Assembly: GCA_021018815.1 (NCBI GenBank)
Contig: JAITYX010000009.1
Span: forward strand, 3,226,501-3,290,500
Length of the DNA: 64,000 nt
Reading direction: 5' to 3'
From: Talinum fruticosum
Taxonomy: Eukaryota > Streptophyta > Magnoliopsida > Caryophyllales > Talinaceae
Below the pieces are notes generated by a model. It ran no database searches. It had not been told where the DNA came from and saw nothing but the letters and a program-made list of their open reading frames with translations. The translations under genes were made by a program, and so were the position numbers. Shown here one piece after another: positions 1 to 10,503 of the stretch. Position 1 is the first letter of the stretch; every line of letters begins with the position of its first letter.

Positions 1-735
1 TTAGAGAATTTGAGAAAGTAATTGATTACCACATGAGATATGTTTCCTCGGTATCCGATGCTTCACTTGCTAACTCGGATCCAGCTTTTGAGTCCGATAG
101 AGCCATGAGACAACTTTGATTCATCATCCATGTCATCATCTTCTTCGGATTCATCATCACTCCAGGTGGATACCATAGCTTTTTCTTCTTTATGTGCTTC
201 TTCCTCTTCGGAAAACCTTTGACTATGTGCTCTTTGCTTGCCACACTCAAAACAGCCAGAGTTCTTAGTTAAGGATAAATTTGAAGAGGATGAGAATTTA
301 CCTTTTCTGTCCTTCTTGTAGAACTCTTGCTTAGGCATCTCCCGACACTTTTTGTATTTCATAATTTTCTTGAATCCTCGGACTAGAAGTGTCTTCAGAA
401 TATGAGGAGCTCATACTTGGACCTAGTTCCTCCGAGGCCTTGAAAGCAATGTTTCTTTTGGTACTAACCTTAGAAACTTCTTCCTTTAGATGCAACTCAT
501 GGGTGAGTAATTTCCCAATAAGCTCATGTGGCTTCGGTTGAGAGAGATCCTAAGCTTCCTTTATAGCTGTCACCTTAGGACCCTATCTTCTCTTTGGTAG
601 ACTCCTCAAAACCTTTCCGACGATTTCTTCATGAGACATCTTCTTTCAAAGGGACTTGAGATTGTTGACAATCTTAATGAAGCGAATGCACATCTAAGTT
701 ATGTTTCATCAGCCTCCATCTTGAACATCTCATAA
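1..735 (-). pseudogene. copia A gag, C-terminal part (degenerate)
   Basis: Read on the minus strand, this is the distal gag region of a Ty1/copia element of Sirevirus-like type. A CCHC zinc-knuckle remnant (CFECGK followed by a histidine, with the last cysteine missing) lies at about 215-260. After it comes the typical KAMVSTWSDDES acidic stretch. Upstream on the minus strand (about 640-735) is the motif resembling FKMEAD...VNNLKSLG that follows the UBN2-type gag domain. The reading frame is broken by stops and shifts. It joins the gag remnant at 10504-10970 across the Tat1 insertion, so both are one gag split in two. The rest of the element lies outside the left edge. Confidence 0.75.
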
Positions 736-1399
736 TGTAGATAGCTAAAAAGTGTCGGCTCTTATCTCTTTAATTCTATATTTTATTTTGTTGGCTCGAT
801 GATGAAATTCCGAGTCCTGCTTGAGGATTTGGATCTTAGACTCGTGTTTGATTGGTGCGACATAAGCCAATAAAACATAAAGAACTCCCAACACTAAATA
901 AATAGCCTTTTGCCTTAGGTCGATCCAAAAATCCCCCTTTCTTTCGAACGATCCAAGAACCGGGCTAGGCTTCCAGAGACAACGGAGTCCAAGTGTTGTG
1001 TACCGCAAAATTCCAAGTTCGAATACTACATTTTACTTTTGTCCAATCAAACAAGGAGCTGAAGACCTGAATATAGCGTTAAAACGTTGCATTTCATGAT
1101 CACAAGCATCAAAGTGCTACGTTTAAGCTCCATAAAACATCCACACGAGACTAGGAGCTTTAACCTCAAAATGATGTCGCGGCCGGTGCCCGAAACCTTG
1201 GATTTTTAAGTGAAACACTGCACTTTGGCTTGGAGACTCCCTTAGAAACACGCTAGGGCACGAAACCCTACACATACACGGGTAGTCGGTGCCCGCGAAC
1301 CGGATTCTATCCAGTTTTGTCCTTACTTTATCCGGTTCAATCTCAAGATATTCTAGCTCGGTTTATTTTCAGCTGTTTAGACAGCTGGTCGAGAGCAAC

Positions 1400-1460
1400 C
1401 CTAGGTCATTTGTGACCTAGGTCTCTCCCTATAAATAGGGAGCCTTGGCTCTCATTCCCA
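1400..1460 (+). promoter_or_regulatory. Tat1 5' LTR core promoter with two inverted repeats
   Basis: Arms CCTAGGTCA (1400-1408) and TGACCTAGG (1413-1421) form a perfect inverted repeat with a 4-base loop. Nine bases later comes the TATA box TATAAATAG. Directly after it is GGGAGCCTTGGCTCTC, a second inverted repeat that should lie at or near the RNA start. The same arrangement recurs in the other Tat LTRs. TATA assignment is by consensus; the transcription start is inferred. Confidence 0.6.
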
Positions 1461-2417
1461 TACGACTTTCTCCTATGCGTTATGCTCCAAAAGCTAAGCG
1501 GAATATACATTTATTAACGTTACTCTGCTGAAATTAATCTTAAACATTCCTTCTTTCTACTTATCGTCGTAGAATCTGTGCAAAGAGATAAAGAATATTT
1601 AGTTATTCTAATCTATGAGAATTTATTCAACTCATCATTCCTACTCGTTACACACTCATCCTTTCTATTAATTAACAAAAATAAGCCTTTTCTTTGATTT
1701 GTCGCCGTCACATGAAGAGTTCTCGTGTAGAGATCCAAATCGGCGAGGTTGGACAACCTGAGGGCAATCATTCAAGCTTCAAACAGTTATTTAATTTATG
1801 TTTTATTTATCGCTTTACGTATTGTGGAGCGAAGAGATGTAATCATTTTTCAATTCTTCCTCGCCCGATGTAATCTTTTAGTTTTCTGTTTTTCTTTCTT
1901 CATCGCTTTCTTTATCGCTTTCCTTTAATTTTGTTTGGTTACTTTTATTATCATTTAGCATGTTATATGTTTGTGTTGAGCACATTCTTTTAGTATACTA
2001 CTCAAACTAGTAATGGTCATCCTCGGATGGGCGGAATGGAAGGGTTTTCCCTACGTTTCATACCCTCGCCCCGAATTTGATTCTCGGTTCAAAGATCGAT
2101 GGAGTCATTTTTAGCCTTTTTAGCCTTAATTGTCCCATACTAAGATTGGAAGAGCCAATTTTATTTTTATTTTTGTCAGCTTTTCTCTCCTAAAACCGAT
2201 CGGCAACTCCCTCTCTTCAATTTATTTCTACTGCATTTCATCTCGGTTATTTTCTTATTTCGGGATAAAAAAATTTAAAAAAGGAGATTTGGATCCGGCT
2301 GCTCGCCGGAGGCCAAGGCCGACTATGTCAGCCTATGCCCTTGGCCGACGCCTGTAACCATCAAGTGCGGGATGTTGCTCGCATTGGGTAGTCAAAGGCC
2401 GAGGCTTGGGTCCAAAC

Positions 2418-3344
2418 TAGGGGTGAGCACGACCGACGGGTACCTCGAACCGGACCGGAACCGGTCAACGGGTACGGTTACGGAATCGGAACCGGTCAAA
2501 TGGGTAAGGGTAAGGTTCCTAAAATTTAGGAACTCGTCAAACGAGTAAGGGTAAGGTTCCTAAAATCAAACCACTGGAACCGGAACTCGGAACCTGTTTA
2601 GACGGGTTCGAGCTCCGGGCCGGAACTCGGAACCTAGAGCCGTGGGTACCCGAACCCGTTACTAAAATTTTCAGAAATTTTCAGTTTTAAGGCCCATGAA
2701 ATTTTTAATTTTGAATTTCTAATGTGTGGCCCAACTTATTAGAAACCCTAATCTCCTTCCTCCTCGTCATTTAGCGTTGCTCCATTTCGCGTTCCTTCAT
2801 TTCGCCTCTCTCGCGTTGCTCTGCTCTCTCTCCCCTCGTGTTGCTTTACTCTCTCTCTGCTCCTGCTCGTTGACTCGCGTTATCCGCTCTCTCGACGAAT
2901 CGAACTTTGTTTCGTGTTACTTTGCTTTGCTCCTTCATTTTGCGTTGCTCTGCTCTGCTCCTTCATTTCGCGTTGCTCTGTTCTGCTCCTTCATTTCGCG
3001 TTGCTCTGCTCTCTCTCGTGTCTGCTGCTCATTGACCTCCTCCCGAGTCCTCATTGGTGTTGGCGTCGCCTCCTTCTTTCCTCCCAGTCCCAATCCCAAC
3101 TCTCCCTTGCGGCTTCGTCCTCATCGATGCTCTCATTACGAAATAGGTAATTTCTTAATATCTTGTTGTAAACAGGGTACCTCGGAATCGGAACCGGAAC
3201 CTAAGGGTAAGGTTAAGGTTCCTAAAATTTAGGAACCGAAACCTGAGGGTAAGGGTAAGGTTCCTAAAATTTAGGAACCAGTCAAACGAGGTAAGGGTAA
3301 GGTCCCTAATTTTGGGACGAGGTAACTGGAACCGCTCACCCTTA
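2418..3344 (+). mobile_element. hAT-like non-autonomous element, copy 1
   Basis: The element starts TAGGGGTGAGC and ends GCTCACCCTTA. It is flanked by an exact 8-bp target duplication GTCCAAAC (2410-2417 and 3345-3352), the hAT signature. Subterminal regions are packed with a repeated GGGTAAGGTTCCTAAAAT motif. The core (about 2690-3130) has two GGCCCA motifs, a telo-box AAACCCTAA, a pyrimidine-rich leader and a 28-bp tandem repeat (starts at 2929, 2957, 2985). No transposase is present. A second copy lies inverted at 43854-44759. Confidence 0.85.
2688..2765 (+). promoter_or_regulatory. site II / telo-box promoter-like module inside hAT copy 1
   Basis: Two GGCCCA sequences (reverse of the site II core TGGGCC) are followed by AAACCCTAA and then a CT-rich leader. 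In plants this combination is typical of promoters of ribosomal-protein and other translation genes. The module is conserved in the second copy of the element. Function here is inferred. Confidence 0.45.
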
Positions 3345-3690
3345 GTCCAAACCGGTTTTTTCACATCGGTCTATCCCTAAAGCCTCACGGTAGAACCCTA
3401 ATTTTCTAGTTATTTTATTCTTTAATTAGGAAATAATATCCCGTGAATTCTTAAAAATAATTTATAAAATAAAGCGGTCAATAAAATGCCAATCAATTCA
3501 ATCGATTTAATATATTAATTTGACTTAGTAAAATTCGAAAATCTTAATAAAAGATTAATCCCCACTTTTAAAAATTCATCTTTCAAAACCCTAAAATCAT
3601 TTTTTCCAACTTTCTAAAACCTAATCCAAGCAATCATGGGAAAGCTCGGTCCAATTGCCCGGGTGGTCCCGCCGGCCATGGTTCCTATAG

Positions 3691-3708
3691 TGGCGACTCC
3701 ACTAGGGA
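3691..3708 (+). promoter_or_regulatory. Tat1 primer-binding site
   Basis: TGGCGACTCCACTAGGGA follows the 5' LTR after one base. The same position in Tat2 (19840) reads TGGTGACTCCACTGGGAA. The position and conservation identify it as the tRNA primer-binding site. The tRNA was not determined. Confidence 0.65.
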
Positions 3709-4850
3709 TAATTTTTTTATTAAGAGGGCAATACTTGAAAATTTGAGTAGTGTATTTTTATAATGTGCTTGCATTACTCATCCCGCATTTAGCAACCTTT
3801 GAATATAGTTTAAATACTTGTTTGGACCTCTAGGAAAAATTTATTTTATCCCCTACTTACCCTTCTTGATCGAGGCTCCCACTAAATCCTTGGTGAGCCC
3901 GACTAGGCTTGATTGCCCAAGGAAACAGTACCTCTTCCCTCATAGCACATGCTCTTGGGTCAAATCGTTTGGTTCACCAAGAGGCATCGAGGATTCCGGC
4001 CTTTTCTCCTATCGTGCCCCACACGGAGGACCGAATTCTCCGACTATGAGTCACCATGTATCCTACCTAGTATAGACCTCTTTTGACCATAGAACTTTTT
4101 GACTATGAGGTGGTCCCTTTGAGTTCATTTGCATGCTTAGATGAGTGTGTTTGTTTTTTAAATTTAATCCTTTACTTGTGAGCCTTTAGGAATAGGTGAG
4201 GAGTGCTGATTAGCCCTTACATGGGTGAAAATAAAACACTTTAATAAATTTCCTAGAGTCAATCCATTATGTGCATTTAGCCAAAAGTCAAAATACCCCT
4301 TTTCCTACTAGGTTTAGTCCATTATTTACACTTCCGAGTTATACTAAAATTTTCTTTAAGCGGTCAAAGTAGTCACCATCCGTCAGTCCAAAAGAGTCTT
4401 ACCAAAGGTCCCCTTTCTCTTTGGTTAGTTATTTTTCTTTACTTTACTTTTTTGCTTTCACATTCCCATTTTTGCATTTGTATTAACCAAATCAAATTCA
4501 TCTCAAATTAGGGAGTTCATTTTGCATTTGTATAAGCCAAATCGAATTCATCTCATATTAGGTGAGTCCATTTAGAATTTGCATTAGCCAAATCAAATTC
4601 GTTTCATATTAGGTGAGTCCATTTTGCATTTGCATTAGCCAAATCAAATCCATCTCAAATTAAGGAAGTCCATTTTTTACATCTAGCCAAAGCAAATTCA
4701 TTTCAAATACAAGAAAATGCATTATCATTTAGTTAGAATAAAAATCATCTTTTCTTTAAGGATTAGTCATTCATTAGCTAGATCATCATCTAAGGCTGCC
4801 ATTGTAGTAGGCATGAAGGAACTTTTGGGCTACAGGTACTAGGAAATCAA
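3709..4850 (+). repeat. Tat1 untranslated leader
   Basis: Non-coding interior segment corresponding to 19860-21130 of Tat2: shared runs include the AGAGGCA..GAG and GGACTATGAG stretches and the GTGAGCCTTTAGGAATAGG motif. No gag can be read. A minisatellite lies within it at 4511-4712. Confidence 0.65.
4511..4712 (+). repeat. Tat1 leader minisatellite (about 51-bp units)
   Basis: The unit contains AGCCAAATCAAATTCATCTC and then TTAGGTGAGTCCATTTTGC. Unit starts fall near 4511, 4561, 4612 and 4662, a period of about 51 bp. Tat2 has a longer-period version of the same array at 20585-21030. Confidence 0.7.
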
Positions 4851-6087
4851 GCCCGGTGTCCGGGTCCATGGATCCGAGTCGAAGCCTCCCTCACCTCCTC
4901 TCACTCGGACTCAAACTCGGACTCCCTATCTCTCCCTCCTCCACCAGGTGGTGCATCCACCTCGGAACCACCTTCTGCAAGCAATCTGCTGCCTTATCTA
5001 CAGTCTTGGTAGAAAAACTCTCCTCAATGACCGAAGAATTTCGGGGCATTCTCCAATCCCTCAAAAATGTCTTTCGATTCTGATCATCAACTAGAAGATG
5101 GCTCAATCTCGGATCTGGGAGCACTAGGATCTGCTCCTCGAGATGAAAGGACTTATCTAGGAGCAGAACGAGCAACTTCAACTCCCGCAAGAAAGGAGAT
5201 CTAAGGCTGCTCAGGACCCGAAAGCTCGGACACTTCGATGAGTAGTCTCGCCAAGTCCCCCTTCCCAAAGGCGGAAGAAGAAGAAGTTGCGGTTGAAGCG
5301 GCTCAGCCAAAGGGACAAGGTGCTATAGTCCCCGAACTGGAGCCGATAAGCTCGGACGACGGTTTCGGTGGGTCGAAGACCTCGCGGACGTTGGTCGAGT
5401 CCACAATGGTCAAAACGGAAGAAGCACCTCCCTCCGATGTTTTCCGGGAGGATGAGCCGAGAGGATAACATAGTTCGGGTCAACCAACAAGAACCGAGCC
5501 ACTGCCGGACATCCCTGTGTTGCCACCGCCATGGTCTTCCACATCATCACAAGCTTACCAGGCACCGGCGCATTGCTCGCTCCTCCACCTCAGCACCACC
5601 ACCACCCTCGTCTTAATTTCTTTTCTTTAGTTTTGTTTTTATTTTTATTTTTTTGTCCAACATCAAGTGTCCTTTATCCGATGTTTTCTTCCCTATTTTT
5701 GATAAAATGCAAGGGCGAGAAAAATAGAAAAATTGATGTTGTTATGTTTAGGGGAGCCCACCCTCTTTTTGTATTTTTTTCTTTTTTGTATATATGAATG
5801 AATTTTCTTTCTTTGAGCAGAATCATTTCTAAGTTAACTCTTTCCGAGTTAGATTTCTCATTTTATTTTTTTTGCTCTGATATATTTGTTCATTTTTTTG
5901 CTAAATGTGTTATCCGCATAAATGTTATAAGTACTGATAGTATCCGCAATACATTTTCCGAGTATGAAATACTTCACTCACTACTTCTTATTCTGATATG
6001 TTCTACTAAGTTAGAATGAAAACTCATGTTTTACTCTAACAAGTTTCTATCTCGAGTGAGGAATGCCTTCCACCAAAAAGGGGAGAT
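4851..6087 (+). mobile_element. 3' interior of a Sirevirus-like copia element
   Basis: This stretch sits upstream of a polypurine tract and a copia LTR. It contains acidic, Ser/Pro-rich coding-like patches on the plus strand (for example 5238-5468, with KAEEEEVAVEAAQPKG), broken by stops. Position between pol and the 3' LTR is where Sireviruses may carry an extra, env-like ORF, but I see no membrane segment or motif proving that. From about 5610 the sequence is T-rich and non-coding. No RNase H could be recognised, so the fragment is 5'-truncated at or near 4850. Confidence 0.5.
6071..6087 (+). promoter_or_regulatory. copia polypurine tract
   Basis: CACCAAAAAGGGGAGAT abuts the LTR start TGAAGA. 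The arrangement CAAAAAGGGGGAGATTG at the interior/3' LTR junction is typical of Sirevirus and Tork copia elements. Confidence 0.75.
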
Positions 6088-7568
6088 TGAAGACTCATAC
6101 TCTAACTCTAAGATATTCCGAGTACTAAATGAAGACTCGGGTATAAACCTCATCCCTCCTAAGGTTTGATTACAAGTCATTCCGAGTATTATAGAAACTC
6201 CTGTATAAGTTTTTCATTCATTTATAACCGACTCGGAAAACACATTTTTGTATATCTTACGCATTGGTGTTTCTAACTCACTCGAGACGGCACTTAGATC
6301 TATCACATGTTCAAATAATTTCTCTAACACATCTATTCCGAGTTCTAACTGCGTATTTCAACGCAAAGTGAATTATAGTGTTAATTCCTCTTTCTAAGTC
6401 GGTTTGTTTATTTGAGAATTGTTTGTCCGGATCAAGTCTTTATACTCGATGATTTTTACTCTTTTTAACTTGATCTTTCTTAGGATCGACTCTAATGGAA
6501 TTTGAGTATATTGAATATTAAACTCACAAAATTCCATTCTTCTAGGCCTAAGATAATTATGCACTTAATTGTCTTAATTCAATTATTATTTGTGCCTAAT
6601 CTTAGACCAAAGTATTTTATACTTTGAGAACCAAAGTGGTTTACTTTTGTAGGTTATCCAAACGAGGTTATCTCATTTTTGAATTACAAAAGTAGGCGGC
6701 TTCAAGTCGTCAATCACCAACAAAGCCTTATCTACTTCTAAACAAGGCTTAGGCACCATGTCGGGGTTCTCTATTTCCAAAACTGGACAACTTCAATGCT
6801 AAGCTCAACGGTGGCTTCCACCTTGCTTTTCGGACATCACCAGTTGACTGGAGCATCTTTATAAGCCAAGAGCCGTTGCACAACGTTCACATCCCAACGG
6901 ATCTTTTCTAAGCGACTTAAAAGAGCCGTTACAACGGCCAGTAAAGACTTATGTTCAAAACCAAGACACAACGGTCACTCGCTTGGTCATCTATAAATAG
7001 AAGCCACTTCACAAGACTTGACGATTATTGAATGCATTGCTTGAAACTATCTCTCTTAGTACATTACTCAATCAATCTTCTTCTTACAACTCCAAGTCCG
7101 TACTTAATACTTTTCGAGTTGTAAAGTCTTGTAATCGAGTCACATACTTTTCTTACTTTCGAGTAATGTCCCTTGATTGAGTTTTAAGGGTTAACTCAGC
7201 TCGGTTATCCCTAGTCTGTAAAGGTTATCTCCGTTAGGAAGTACTAGATTAGATAAGGGAACTTCGAGTCTAGGAAAACATTATAAGGAATTGTCTAAGG
7301 GAGCAATTTTGCTTAAGTCAGTCCGTTGTATTTTAAGGATTCAAAATAGTGGATTTGACTTGGTGCTTGGATCAGCACTTTCCGTGGTTTTCTCGCCCAG
7401 GAGAGTTTCCACGTATCTCTGTCAGTATACTTGTCCGAGTCCAATCTAGACTCGGATTCTCTTGTTCATTCTTTTCAAGCTTAAAGTTTCTAGTTTCTTA
7501 AAATTTCTTCGTCACCCTATTCACTCCCTCTCTAGGGTGACTTAGACTCTCCAAGAGAAAACCTTCGA
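6088..7568 (+). repeat. copia 3' LTR inside Tat1
   Basis: The LTR starts TGAAGACTCATACTC right after the polypurine tract and ends near CCTTCGA. It is homologous to the LTRs at 31925-36503 (plus strand) and 10971-12185, 16570-17859 and 47340-48758 (minus strand). A TATA box, CTATAAATAGAAG, lies near 6990. The terminal dinucleotide has decayed from CA. Confidence 0.8.
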
Positions 7569-7754
7569 TTGGTTAAGTTTGTGATTTTAGTAGTCATACA
7601 ATTATAGGTATATATGTGCATAGGTATATATATTTTTACACTTGTCATGTACCATACACATAATGTGATGAGTATGTTGTTTTGTACATATTTTGGTGAA
7701 GAGTGTACTTGGATTGTGGTTTGTATATCTGTTTGTATATGATTTTTCTACTGT
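7569..7754 (+). repeat. Tat1 interior remnant between copia LTR and CACTA-like array
   Basis: AT-rich, with no coding potential. Its last bases (TATGATTTTTCTACT) match the Tat2 interior near 37880, which indicates Tat-derived sequence. Confidence 0.4.
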
Positions 7755-8185
7755 AGAGAGGGCAAGCAAACACGAGAAAAATTATTTTAAAAATCAAACT
7801 TATTACTACGGTTCTTAAGGCGAGAACCGTAATAAAATTGTCCGGGTTAGAGCCTATGACTATGGTTCTTCACCTGAACCGTAGTCATAGGCTTATCTAT
7901 GATGACGATTCATTCATCCGAACCATCATCATAGGTGCTTTGTAATAATTTTTTCAACTATAGAGGAAGGCATATGATGATGATTCACATGAAGAAACCG
8001 CCATTATAGATAGACCTATGACTATAACTTTTCCATTTGAACCGTCGTCATATAGTGACCTACAACCACGGTTTTGAACCATAGTCAAAGGTGGTACATA
8101 CAACGATGCCCACATACACGACACCGGTTAACCGTAGTTAAATGTCGTTTTTAACCGTAGTTAAAAGTGGTTCTTATCGTAGTGA
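7755..8185 (-). mobile_element. CACTA-like terminal fragment with hairpin array
   Basis: Read on the minus strand, the right boundary starts CACTACGATAAGAACC, the CACTA signature. It is followed by repeated ACTACGGTT-type subterminal motifs. At least four units form short hairpins of the type TATGACTACGGTTC..GAACCGTAGTCATAG. Tat interior sequence resumes at 8186 with ACTAACAAG, matching Tat2 near 37880, so an ACT 3-bp duplication is likely. The left end does not read CACTA cleanly, and no transposase is present. Confidence 0.55.
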
Positions 8186-8483
8186 CTAACAAGTATATTA
8201 GTACAATAAATTATTTAGCCAAGCTTCATATCGAAGATCGATCAAAGTTTCAACATCAAAATATACCAAGCTTCAGGCTCGATCAAGCCAAGCTTAGGAC
8301 TCTCTTACAAGACTTCAAAACGCATGCATTGCGGTCAAGTCTAGGTCTTATTTTGGAGTTCGAGTTCAACTACAACCAATTCCAAGCATTACATAATAAT
8401 TAATATCAAAATTCGAGGTAAGTACCCTTTAGTGTCTACTTTGACCATTCGTCTTCTTAGACTCGTTCAAAGTGGAGGCTAAG
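8186..8483 (+). repeat. Tat1 3' untranslated interior
   Basis: Homologous to 37885-38092 of Tat2 (shared AGTACAATA..TTA.GCCAAGCTTC and GATCAAGCCAAGCT stretches). It directly precedes the 3' LTR. The short ORF in it is not supported as a gene. Confidence 0.6.
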
Positions 8484-10503
8484 TGTAGACACCTAAAAAG
8501 TGTCGTCTCTTATCTTTTCCATTTTATATTTTATTCTATTGGCCCGATGATGAAATCCCGAGTCCTATTTGAGGATTTGGATCTCGAACCGTGTTCGATT
8601 GGTGCGACGTAAGCCGATAAACCACAAAGAACCCCCAGCACTAAATAAGTAGCCTTTTACCTTGGGTCAATCCAAAAATCCCTTTTTCTTTCGGACGATC
8701 CAAGAACCGGGCCAGGCTTCCGGACACAATGGAGTCAAGTGATGTGCACCACTAAATTCTAAGTTTGTAATATTGCATTTTACTTTTGTCCAATCGGACA
8801 AGGAGTTGAAGACACGAAGACAAGTGTTGAAACTTTGCACTTCATGACCACAAGCATCAAAGTGCTGCGTTTAAGCTCTATAAAGCAGTCCACACTAGAC
8901 AATGTGCTTTTCCTTTAAAACGACGCAGTGGCTAGCGCCCGCAACCCTGGATTTTTAAGTGAAATGCTGCGTCTTGTCTTGGAGACTCCCTTGGAAACAC
9001 ACTATGGCACGAAACCCTAGGCACACTCAGGTGGTCGGCGCCCGCGAACCGAATTCTATCCAGCTTTATCCTTGCTTTATCCGGTTCAATCTCAAGATAT
9101 TCGGCCCGATTTATTTTTAGCTATTTGGACGACTAGCCGAGAGCAACGCTAGGTCATTTGTGACCGAGGTCTTTTCCTATAAATAGAGAGCCTTGGCCCT
9201 CATTACCATATGGCTTTCTCCTAAATGTTATGCTTGCAGAAAGCTAAGTAGAATAGACATCCATTAACGTTAGTCTCCGAAATTAATCTTAAACATTCTT
9301 CTTTTCTACTTATCACCGTTGAATTTATACGAAGAGCTAAAGAATATTTAGTTATTCCGATCTCCGGGCATTTATTCAACTCGATCATTCATACGCCTTA
9401 TACACTCACCCTTTCTACAATTCTCAAAAACAACCCCTTTTCTTTGATTTGTTATCATCACATCAATATATCCGAGTGTAGAGATCCAAATTAGCAAGGT
9501 GGGACAACCTGAGGGCAATCATTTTGTCTTCAAACAATTATATTATTTATGTTTTATTTATTGTTTTTCGTATTGTGGATCAAACATATGTAATCGTTTT
9601 TCAATTCCTTCCCGCCCGATGTAATCTTTTAGTTTTCTTCTTTTCTTTCTTTATCGCTTTCTTTATTGCTTTCTTTATCACTTTGCTTTGATTCTGTTTC
9701 ATTGCTTTTATTATCATTTAGCATGTTGTATGTTTGTGTTTAGGACATTCTTTTAGTATACTACTCAAACTAGTAATGGTCGTCCTCGGACGGGCGGAAT
9801 GAAAGGGTGTTCCCTACGTTTCGTACCTCGACCCCCAAATCTAATTCTTGGTTCAAAGACTGATGGAGTCATTTTTAGCCTTTTCTAGTCTTAGTTTTCC
9901 CCTACTAAGATTTGAAAAGAAAATTTTATTTTTGTTTTTGTTAGTTTTTCTCTCCTAAAACTCACTCGGCGACTCCCTCTCTTCAATTCATTTCTACCGC
10001 ATTGCATCTCGGTTATTTTCTGATTGTAGGATTAAAAAAAGGAGATTTGGATCTGCCTGCCTGGCCGGAGGCCGAGGCTAACCGTGTCAACCCAAGCCCC
10101 GGTCGGCACTGTGATCGCCAAGTGCGGGATGTTGCTCGCACTTGGGTGGTCAACGGCCGAGGCTTGGGTCCGGATCAGATGTTTTCACATCGGTCTGTCC
10201 CTAAAGCCTCATGGCGGAACCCTAATTTTGTAGTTATTTTATTCTTTAATTAGGAAATAATATCTCGGGAATTCTTAAAAATAATTTATAAAATAAAACG
10301 CCAATCAATTCAATCTAATTTAATCTATTAATTTGACTTAATAAAATTTTTGGAACTCTTAATAAAATATCAATCACCACTTTCAAAAATTCATCTTTCA
10401 AAACCCTAAAACCATTCTTTCCAACTTTCTAAAACCTACACCAAGCAACCGTGGGAAGCTCGGTTCGGTCGCCGGGGTGGTCTCGCCGACCGTGGTTCCT
10501 ACA
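8484..10503 (+). repeat. Tat1 3' LTR
   Basis: Begins TGTAGACACCTAAAAAGTGT and ends GTGGTTCCTACA. Similar along its length to the 736-3689 LTR without its hAT insertion. A promoter palindrome (AGGTCATTTGTGACC at about 9151-9165), TATA box TATAAATAG near 9179 and the following inverted repeat GAGAGCC..GG.CCTC are present, the last with one arm changed. Confidence 0.85.

Larger units (their letters stand above)
736..3689 (+). repeat. Tat1 5' LTR (interrupted by a hAT-like element)
   Basis: The LTR begins TGTAGATAGCTAAAAAGTGT and ends near TTCCTATA; without the 927-bp insertion and its duplication it is about 2.0 kb. It matches the LTRs at 8484, 17860, 24201 and 38093. The promoter core is visible: palindrome 1400-1421, TATA box TATAAAT at 1430-1436 and a second inverted repeat just after it. 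A GC-rich segment near 2290-2420 precedes an AT-rich 3' part. Confidence 0.85.
736..10503 (+). mobile_element. Tat1: non-autonomous Ty3/gypsy (Tat-type) LTR retrotransposon
   Basis: Two related LTRs start with TGTAGA: 736-3689 and 8484-10503. They enclose an interior with a primer-binding site and an untranslated leader, but no gag, protease, RT, RNase H or integrase that I can find. The interior instead contains the 3' end of a copia element and a CACTA-like array. The element sits in copia A gag, which resumes in register on both sides. The target duplication is imperfect: CATAA before the element, CATAT after it if the LTR end is taken two bases earlier. Assignment to the Tat lineage rests on LTR similarity to the coding-competent-type Tat2 in the same window. 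Confidence 0.8.

Noticed and set aside
2726..3232. 168-residue plus-strand ORF
   Set aside because: Lies wholly in the hAT-like element; rich in Leu/Ser/Cys from CT-rich repeats, no domain, and the equivalent in copy 2 is not maintained.
2440..3300. Apparent interstitial telomere repeats (ACCCTTACCC)
   Set aside because: The motif differs from the plant telomere unit and is part of the longer subterminal repeat of the hAT-like element.
4891..5483. 139- and 90-residue minus-strand ORFs
   Set aside because: Opposite strand of the copia 3' interior; no recognisable domain and the plus strand explains the coding bias better.
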